DNA of 6,197 nucleotides from contig JABWAM010000148.1 of NCBI GenBank assembly GCA_013360985.1, positions 1 to 6,197 on the forward strand, read 5' to 3'. The translations under genes and the position numbers were made by a program. The notes beneath the pieces are model-generated. The model worked only from the letters and a program-made list of their open reading frames with translations. It was not told where the DNA came from and did not search any database. This DNA comes from Verrucomicrobiia bacterium (lineage in GTDB: Bacteria > Verrucomicrobiota > Verrucomicrobiia > JABWAM01). This document shows, one piece after another, positions 1 to 4,611 of this stretch; position 1 is the first letter of the stretch; each line of letters starts with the position of its first letter.

Positions 1-117
1 GCAGAGGCGGCGCACGCGCTCGACGAGAGGCACGCCCGCCACCATCGCGAGCGGCTTGCCCGGAAAACGGACGGCGCCATAGCGGGCGGGGATGACGATG
101 AGGACGCGCGAACGCAA
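1..117 (-). CDS. kdsB: 3-deoxy-manno-octulosonate cytidylyltransferase (CMP-Kdo synthetase), N-terminal part only
   Basis: KdsB activates Kdo with CTP to give CMP-Kdo, the donor for the inner core of lipopolysaccharide, in the cytoplasm. Only the first 39 codons are present; the gene runs off the left edge. The translation contains IVIPARYGAVRFPGKPL at about residues 8-23, the conserved nucleotide-binding start of KdsB-type cytidylyltransferases (the usual form is IPARYxSTRxPGKPL). Here Ala-Val replaces Ser-Thr. The only start available is TTG at 117: the frame has a TGA at 135-133, which is the stop of the upstream gene, and no ATG or GTG before the motif. A GGAGG lies 4 nt before this TTG, and the length before the motif matches known KdsB proteins. 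It is probably cotranscribed with the small membrane protein gene 15 nt upstream. A related cytidylyltransferase is less likely because RYGxxRFPGKPL is typical of KdsB. Confidence 0.85.
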   Translation of the reverse strand, partial: MRSRVLIVIPARYGAVRFPGKPLAMVAGVPLVERVRRLC

Positions 118-121
118 GCGG

Positions 122-126
122 CCTCC
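122..126 (-). promoter_or_regulatory. Shine-Dalgarno sequence for kdsB
   Basis: On the minus strand GGAGG lies 4 nt before the TTG at 117. It supports TTG as the kdsB start; the spacing is slightly short. The site lies in the 15-nt gap after the stop of the upstream small gene. Confidence 0.5.
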
Positions 127-132
127 GAGGCT

Positions 133-297
133 TCAGCGCGGCGAACCGCCGGCCGCGCCTTTCGCTTCCGCGAGAAGCGCGCCCGCGCCATGGACGAACT
201 TTCCGGGTCCGTACTGGAACAGGACGAGCGCCGCGAAGAGCGCGGCGAAAAACCACGCGATCCAAAGGGAGTAGCGCAAACCTTTCACGCCGCCCAT
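133..297 (-). CDS. Small single-pass membrane protein, function unknown
   Basis: This is a 54-residue protein that I do not recognise. It has a short basic N-terminus (MGGVKGLRYS), one strongly hydrophobic segment at about residues 10-28 (LWIAWFFAALFAALVLF), and a Gly/Ala-rich tail ending GGSPR. This suggests one transmembrane helix with a short soluble tail. It ends 15 nt before the TTG of kdsB on the same strand and in the same frame, so the two are probably one transcription unit, and a link to the cell envelope is possible but not shown. The start is uncertain: ATG 297 is chosen, ATG 336 would add 13 residues, and GTG 288 would remove three. None has a clear Shine-Dalgarno sequence. A chance open frame cannot be excluded, but the Trp/Phe/Tyr-rich helix argues for a real gene. 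Confidence 0.5.
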   Translation of the reverse strand: MGGVKGLRYSLWIAWFFAALFAALVLFQYGPGKFVHGAGALLAEAKGAAGGSPR

Positions 298-336
298 CGA
301 ACCGAACCGCGAGACACTTGTCAACGGCGGCGACAT

Positions 337-364
337 TTGCCGTTCAACCCAAACGCGTTATATT
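337..364 (+). promoter_or_regulatory. Possible sigma70-type promoter for the superoxide dismutase gene
   Basis: A -35-like TTGCCG (337-342) and a -10-like TATATT (359-364, five of six consensus bases) are separated by 16 nt, about 40 nt before the ATG at 403. This is the most AT-rich stretch in the local region. The predicted leader is about 30 nt and has no recognisable Shine-Dalgarno. The assignment rests on sequence match only. Confidence 0.35.
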
Positions 365-402
365 CAAACCACTTTCCCCTCACCCTCATCCCCTCACATC
401 CC

Positions 403-1017
403 ATGGCTACCCAGTATCCCAACCAACAAGAAAAACTCCTCGCGAAAGTCAAAGGCAAGACCGGCAAAATCTCCGATCGCACCCACGAGGAGCACCTGAA
501 GCTCTACACGGGCTACGTGAACAAGACCAACGCGATCCTCGCCGAACTCGAAAAGCTCGGCCCGCCCGACGCCGCCAACGCGGCGGTCGCCAACCAAATC
601 TACAGCACCGTCCGCTCGCTCAAGACCGATTTCACCTTCGCGATCGGCGGCCTCCTCAACCACGAGATCTACTTCGCCCATCTCGGCGGAAGCGGCGGCC
701 CGCCCTCGGGCAAAGTCGGCGAGCTCATCCAGAAATCGTTCGGCGGCTACGACAACTACGTGAAGGACCTCAAGGCGACGGGCCTCTCCGGCCGCGGCTG
801 GGCGTGGACGGGATTCGATCCGCGCACCGGGCAACTCTTCAACTACCTCGGCGACGCGCAGAACGCCTACCCCATCTGGGGCGTGAAACCGATCCTCGCC
901 CTGGACGTGTACGAGCACGCCTACTACCTCGACTTCGGCGTCGCGCGCGCGGCGTATATCGACGAGTTCCTCAAGCACGTGGATTGGAACGCGGTCAACG
1001 CGAACCTCGCGGCCTGA
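403..1017 (+). CDS. Superoxide dismutase, Fe/Mn family
   Basis: This enzyme converts superoxide to oxygen and hydrogen peroxide, normally in the cytoplasm; no signal peptide is visible. The 204 residues fit the family length. The likely metal ligands are His31 (in EEHLKLY), His87 (in LLNHEIYF), and Asp168 and His172 in LDVYEHAYYLDFG. The Trp-rich RGWAWTGFD is at 131-139 and the conserved end YIDEFLKHVDWNAV at 185-198. The start is ATG 403 (MATQYP), because the frame upstream reads like non-coding sequence; there is no clear Shine-Dalgarno. The N-terminal helix differs from E. coli SodA/SodB: it reads HLKLYTGYVNKTN, with Tyr at the position after the first ligand where HxxxH is usual, and it is about one residue shorter before GYV. 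Gly83, four residues before His87, resembles Mn-type enzymes rather than the Gln of classical Fe-type ones, and Gln153/Asn154 lie near the Mn-type Gln position. Metal use is therefore left open. The gene stands alone, convergent with yebC. Confidence 0.95.
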   Translation: MATQYPNQQEKLLAKVKGKTGKISDRTHEEHLKLYTGYVNKTNAILAELEKLGPPDAANAAVANQIYSTVRSLKTDFTFAIGGLLNHEIYFAHLGGSGGPPSGKVGELIQKSFGGYDNYVKDLKATGLSGRGWAWTGFDPRTGQLFNYLGDAQNAYPIWGVKPILALDVYEHAYYLDFGVARAAYIDEFLKHVDWNAVNANLAA

Positions 1018-1022
1018 CCGGC

Positions 1023-1045
1023 GCGCGGACGCGTTTCCGCGCTTT
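1023..1045 (+). terminator. GC-rich hairpin just after the superoxide dismutase stop
   Basis: GCGCGGA (1023-1029) pairs with TCCGCGC (1036-1042) around a 6-nt loop and is followed by TTTG. It begins 5 nt after the stop codon. The T tract is short, so it may be a weak terminator or only an RNA 3'-end stabiliser. Confidence 0.3.
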
Positions 1046-1073
1046 GTCCACCTCGCCTTGCTCCGCGGGGAAA

Positions 1074-1106
1074 CTTCTCTCCTTCGAGGAGAGAGGGAAC
1101 CTTTTT
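1074..1106 (+). terminator. Likely rho-independent terminator downstream of the superoxide dismutase gene
   Basis: CTTCTCTCCT (1074-1083) pairs with AGGAGAGAGG (1087-1096) around a TCG loop, giving 10 pairs including one G-T. A run of five T follows at 1102-1106. Five bases lie between stem and T run, more than usual, which lowers confidence. It lies 57 nt after the stop codon, before the repeat copy begins. Confidence 0.45.
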
Positions 1107-1184
1107 CGTGAACCATCGGGGCGCGGAAAGGGCTGAGGGCCTCGCGCTTCCGGTCGCTTCGCCTCAAGAGCGTCCCGCGCCACC

Positions 1185-1591
1185 GCCCGAATCCATGGAT
1201 CCACTCCATTTTCCGAGAGCGCACCTCCTCATCATCCATCGAGGATCGGAGGGGTGGAGCGTGTCGAGGTTCCGCCCCCCCACGAAGAACGCGACGGCTC
1301 GGCCGACGGCCTCGCCCGACCTTTCTGCAGTCTGTGCTTGAAGAAAATCCGCTCGGTCGCGAAGCGCGAGAAGGCGCCGTCGGTATGTCTCCCGGCCCTT
1401 TCGTGGCCTGTGGCGCCGCCGCAGCGGCTTCACCACAAACGCGGCGAAGGCGTCACCCATTTCTCGAGCGAAGACGGGTTCCCCGATGCTTTCCATGGGG
1501 ATTCGGTTTCCGCCCAACACGTTGCGGAAGCGTCGCGCGCTTCTCCGCGCCGGGTGGGTTCTTCCACGCCTGACGCGGGGATCCGGGCAAA
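1185..1591. repeat. Diverged dispersed repeat, copy A (in the convergent spacer)
   Basis: This stretch matches 2435-2775 in the same orientation. Blocks I could align by eye: 1185-1220 with 2435-2470; 1241-1270 with 2491-2520 (28 of 30 identical, including an unbroken 18-mer); 1291-1325 with 2544-2578 (32 of 35); 1335-1366 with 2588-2619 (29 of 32); 1425-1478 with about 2648-2701 (weaker); and 1565-1582 with 2710-2727. Copy A has about 80 extra bases near 1480-1560. A central hairpin is visible at 1409-1437 (TGTGG/CCACA outside, GCCGC/GCGGC inside). Boundaries are approximate, and no terminal inverted repeats or target duplications were found. It fills most of the 616-bp gap between the dismutase gene and yebC; nothing was recognised in 1107-1184 or 1592-1633. 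The minus strand is open from ATG 1496 to 1164 (see findings). Confidence 0.8.
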
Positions 1592-1633
1592 CGACGAGAT
1601 CTTTCCGAGCTTTGCGTCACGGAGACGCGACGC

Positions 1634-2380
1634 CTACAACTTCGCGAGGATTTCGTCGGGAATGTCGACGTTCGAATGGACGCGCTGAACGTCCTCGTAT
1701 TCGTCGAGGGCTTCCAGGAGCTGGAAAACTTTTCGTGCGAGCGACTCCTCCGTCACGGGCGCCGTCATCAACGGCACGTAGGTGAGCCGCGCGCTGGACG
1801 GCTCCAACTTCCGCTTGCGAAGCGCGTCGAGCACGGCGTCGAACGCCTCGACCGGCGTGAGGACCTCCCAGTGGGCGTCATCCGACTTGAGGTCTTCCGC
1901 GCCGGCGTCGATCGCGAGGGTCATGAGATCCTCTTCGCCGATCCCCGGCTTCGGAAGGAGGATCTGCCCTTTGCGTTGGAAACGGTGCGCCACCGACCCC
2001 GACGCGCCAAACTTTCCGCCATTTTTTCCGAAGAGATTGCGCAGATCGGAGACGGCGCGATTTTTGTTGTCGGTGGTCACCTCAACCAACAGCGCTTCGC
2101 CCGCGGGGCCATAGCCTTCGTAAACGATCTCTTCGTAGGTCACCCCTTCGATCTCGCCCGTGCCGCGTTTCACCGCGCGCGCGATGTTGTCGTTCGGCAT
2201 GTTCTCCGCCTTGGCGTTGGCGATCGCCGTGCGCAGGCGCGGATTGAAGTTCGGATCCCCTCCGCCCGCGCGCGCCGCGATGGCGATCTCTTTCGCGCAG
2301 CGCGAAAAAACGCGGGAACGCGCGGCGTCGATCTTCCCCTTGAAACGCTTCACCTTCGACCATTTCGAGTGACCGGCCAT
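1634..2380 (-). CDS. yebC: YebC/PmpR family (TACO1-like) regulatory protein
   Basis: This is a complete 248-residue YebC, the normal length. The family is cytoplasmic and was long annotated as transcriptional regulators (PmpR in Pseudomonas); its mitochondrial relative TACO1 assists translation, and recent work links bacterial members to ribosomes stalled on proline-rich sequence. Hallmarks in order are MAGHSKWSKVK at the start, NFNPRLRTAIANAKAENMP at 44-62, NDNIARAVKRGTG at 63-75, YEEIVYEGYGPAG at 82-94, TTDNKNRAVSDLR at 102-114, KNGGKFGASGSV at 119-130, and the C-terminal YEDVQRVHSN at 228-237. Start ATG 2380 is fixed by the conserved MAGHSKW; no Shine-Dalgarno is visible in the 20 nt before it. 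In many bacteria yebC sits beside the ruv genes, but here no such neighbour is present. It is flanked on both sides by copies of the same repeat. No convincing terminator follows the stop at 1634. Confidence 0.97.
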   Translation of the reverse strand: MAGHSKWSKVKRFKGKIDAARSRVFSRCAKEIAIAARAGGGDPNFNPRLRTAIANAKAENMPNDNIARAVKRGTGEIEGVTYEEIVYEGYGPAGEALLVEVTTDNKNRAVSDLRNLFGKNGGKFGASGSVAHRFQRKGQILLPKPGIGEEDLMTLAIDAGAEDLKSDDAHWEVLTPVEAFDAVLDALRKRKLEPSSARLTYVPLMTAPVTEESLARKVFQLLEALDEYEDVQRVHSNVDIPDEILAKL

Positions 2381-2434
2381 ACGGCGATTTCACGAAAAGC
2401 TCCGCCGAATGTCGAGGGTGGAGTCGTGCGTCGC

Positions 2435-2775
2435 GCCCAAATCCACGGATCAGCTCGATTTTCAGAGAGCAACCCTCATCATCACCCATGGAGGATCGGA
2501 GGGGTGGATCGTGTCGAGATTCCAGACTCCCCACAAAAAGGGTGCGACGGCTCGGCCGGCGGCCTCGCCCTCCCTTTCCCCCGTCCATGCTTGGGAAAAA
2601 TCCGCTCGGTCGCGAAGCGAGGGAGGGCGCCGCCGGCGCCGCGGCCGCGGCTTGAGTCCAAAATGTGGCGAGGGCGTCGCATATTCCTCGACCGAGGATG
2701 GACTCCACCCACGCCTTACGCGGGGATTTGCGTCGCGCGTCGGGATTTGACCCGGCCGCGGGAATCGGGCAAAGC
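2435..2775. repeat. Diverged dispersed repeat, copy B (in the divergent spacer)
   Basis: This is the second copy of the repeat at 1185-1591, with the same orientation relative to the window. The best block is 2491-2520. It occupies nearly all of the 401-bp gap between yebC and the S55-like gene, starting about 55 nt before the yebC start and ending a few bases before the GTG at 2782. Its centre is extremely GC-rich: two copies of GGCGCC at 2626-2631 and 2635-2640, then the perfect palindrome CCGCGGCCGCGG at 2639-2650, in the position of the copy A hairpin. Relative to copy A it lacks about 80 bases, has one 3-base insertion near 2540, and has about 40 extra bases between the blocks ending near 2727 and 2766. 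Any promoters for yebC and the S55-like gene would have to lie in or beside it; I saw no convincing pair of -35/-10 boxes. Confidence 0.8.
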
Positions 2776-2781
2776 TTTTGC

Positions 2782-4611
2782 GTGCCTTTCGCTTACGGCC
2801 TCGCCTTCGCCTTGTTTTTTCTCGCCGGAACCGCGCGCGCGGCGCCTCCCATTTTCCCGCTCAACCGCGTGGTTCCCGGTCTGCGCGGCGAGTGTCACAC
2901 CACCTTCGCGGGATCGCGGGTGCAATCGTTCCCTTTCGAGGTGATGGGCGTCGGCAAAGATTTCGCGGGCCCGGGACGCGACATCGTCTGGTGCCGGATG
3001 CTCGACGATCCCACGAAGCAAATGGTGATCGCGGGCGGCATGAGCGGCAGCCCCTGCTTCATCGAAGGAAAAAATATGGGGGCGCTGGCGTACGGCTGGC
3101 TCTTCAACAAGGATCCGATCTTCGGCGTGCAGCCGATCGAGTCCATGCTGGAGCTGCTGGATTTCCGGGGCAACGCGCGCGGCCGGCGATCCCTCTTCGG
3201 CGCGGCGTCTTCCCCTCTTCCGACATCGGCCGGGATGGGCCTGCGCCGGTTCGGCGCCCTCGCCGCCTTTCCGCTCCCCGCGACCGCGCATGCGGCCGAG
3301 CCGACGACGGGGCCGCTTCCGCTTCCTCTGGAAATCGGAGGGTTGCATCCCTTGGCGCAGGAATTCGTCGGCCGCGCCCTGAAAGAAGCGGGGTTCTCCC
3401 CCATCTTCGGCGGCGGCGGCGGCCGGGACCTCGGCTTGGCCGATGCTTCCGATCTGGTTCCCGGTTCGCCGCTCACGGGCGTCCTCGCGCGCGGAGACCT
3501 CAACATGGCGGCCACGGGGACGCTCACCTGGCGCGACGGAGACCGCGTGCTCGCCTTCGGACATCCGTTCCTCGGCGCCGGCGCGGTCTCGATCCCGATG
3601 GGCAAAGCCGAGATCATCGGCATCGTCTCGAGCTACGAACGCTCGTTCAAAATGTCGAACAAAGGGCCTCTCGTGGGCACGTTGACTCAGGATCGGATGT
3701 CGGCCGTGGCGGGTTTTCTCGGGCGCCCCCCGCGCCTGGTCCCCATGCGCGTGAAGGTGACCCGCGCGGACGGCGGAAGCCGTTCGCACGCGCTCGAGTT
3801 TTGCGACAACAAGTTTTTTACTCTGCCCGTCTATCAGACGGCGTTGGCTCAATTCCTCGCCAACGTCATGGAACGCAGCGACGAGGGCACGCTCTCCTTG
3901 CGCAGCGTGGTGCGCCTCAAGGAAGCGCCGCCTCTCGTTTTCCAAGATCTCTTCGCCGGAGAGAATCTGGCGTGGGCGCGCGGCGCCATTCTCGATGCGG
4001 CCATGCAACTCGGCCGCCTTTACGCGAACGATTTCGCGCGAATCGAGGTCGAGGCGGTCGAGATCGAGGCGGCGTTCCAACCCTCCGTCCATCAAGTCTC
4101 CATCGCGCAACTCACCGCCGAATCCCGCGAAGCTCGCCCCGGCGAACGCGTGCGCCTCCGCGCCATGTTTCAGCCTTGGCACGGCAAGCGTTTCTCCAAA
4201 GAATTCGAAGTGCGCATCCCGGAAGAAGCAAAATCGGGCGAAGTTCAGATCCTCCTCGCCGACGCGGCGCGCCTCGCCGAACTCTCCGGCCGCGGCGCGG
4301 CGCGCACGGACGCATGGCCGTTCTTTCTTGGCGCGCCCTCCGCCGCGCGATCGCTCGACGAAATCGTCCTGGCGCTCAACGACCGCCGCCCATCCGATCG
4401 CGCCTATCTCCTCGTCACCCGCGCCGCGGAAGGCCTCAACCTCGGGGAACGGCATCTCCCCGCCCTCCCCGACTCGGTGCGCAAACTCATGGCATCGGAC
4501 GCCGGCGCCGACGGCGCCACCCGCCTTTCCACTCTCATCCTTTCCGAGACCCAAGTTCCGATGCAGGCCCGCGTCGAGGGCAGCCGGAGCGTTACCATCC
4601 GCATCCCATGA
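2782..4611 (+). CDS. Secreted SpoIVB/S55-like serine peptidase domain protein
   Basis: The protein has 609 residues from GTG 2782. In Bacillus, SpoIVB (family S55) is the serine protease that triggers sigma-K activation; homologous domains occur in many bacteria that do not sporulate, where the substrate is unknown. A hydrophobic segment ending AGTARA-APP at residues 18-23 looks like a cleavable signal peptide. The serine motif GMSGSP is at 86-91 (Ser88 is the likely nucleophile by comparison with GDSGGP). After a linker, a second conserved block runs from about 225 to 315: TGTLTWRDGDRVLAFGHPF (His261), then SFKMSNKGPLVGTLTQDR. Residues 320-609 look like beta-rich domains. No PDZ domain was recognised. 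The start is uncertain: ATG 2665 and ATG 2698 are in frame but lie inside the repeat copy, and would put 39 or 28 residues before the helix. GTG 2782 has no clear Shine-Dalgarno and gives a signal peptide without a basic residue. The stop overlaps the next gene. Proteolytic activity is inferred, not certain. Confidence 0.85.
   Translation: MPFAYGLAFALFFLAGTARAAPPIFPLNRVVPGLRGECHTTFAGSRVQSFPFEVMGVGKDFAGPGRDIVWCRMLDDPTKQMVIAGGMSGSPCFIEGKNMGALAYGWLFNKDPIFGVQPIESMLELLDFRGNARGRRSLFGAASSPLPTSAGMGLRRFGALAAFPLPATAHAAEPTTGPLPLPLEIGGLHPLAQEFVGRALKEAGFSPIFGGGGGRDLGLADASDLVPGSPLTGVLARGDLNMAATGTLTWRDGDRVLAFGHPFLGAGAVSIPMGKAEIIGIVSSYERSFKMSNKGPLVGTLTQDRMSAVAGFLGRPPRLVPMRVKVTRADGGSRSHALEFCDNKFFTLPVYQTALAQFLANVMERSDEGTLSLRSVVRLKEAPPLVFQDLFAGENLAWARGAILDAAMQLGRLYANDFARIEVEAVEIEAAFQPSVHQVSIAQLTAESREARPGERVRLRAMFQPWHGKRFSKEFEVRIPEEAKSGEVQILLADAARLAELSGRGAARTDAWPFFLGAPSAARSLDEIVLALNDRRPSDRAYLLVTRAAEGLNLGERHLPALPDSVRKLMASDAGADGATRLSTLILSETQVPMQARVEGSRSVTIRIP

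Noticed and set aside
296..324. Perfect minus-strand TTGACA (324-319) as a -35 box for the small gene and kdsB
   Set aside because: The sequence 17 nt downstream is TTCGAT, a poor -10 box, and it overlaps the chosen start codon at 297.
190..402. N-terminal extension of the superoxide dismutase frame upstream of ATG 403
   Set aside because: The extra 71 residues overlap the opposite-strand membrane protein gene, are unlike any dismutase N-terminus, and cross the probable promoter.
1571..1619. TGACGC (1571-1576) and GCGTCA (1614-1619) as terminal inverted repeats or a yebC terminator
   Set aside because: There are only six pairs with a 37-base loop and no T tract; copy B has no equivalent pair.
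2747..2775. TTGACC at 2747-2752 as a -35 box for the S55-like gene
   Set aside because: The matching -10 position reads CAAAGC, only two of six consensus bases, and it lies almost at the GTG start.
1676..2944. Plus-strand open frame of 422 codons crossing yebC and the repeat
   Set aside because: It is antisense to yebC, which is conserved end to end, and runs on into repeat copy B without any recognisable domain.
2716..4554. Long open frame of 612 codons on the minus strand opposite the S55-like gene
   Set aside because: It is fully antisense to a gene with recognisable motifs, and its translation is Arg/Gly/Glu/His-rich without domains, as expected from GC-rich codon bias.
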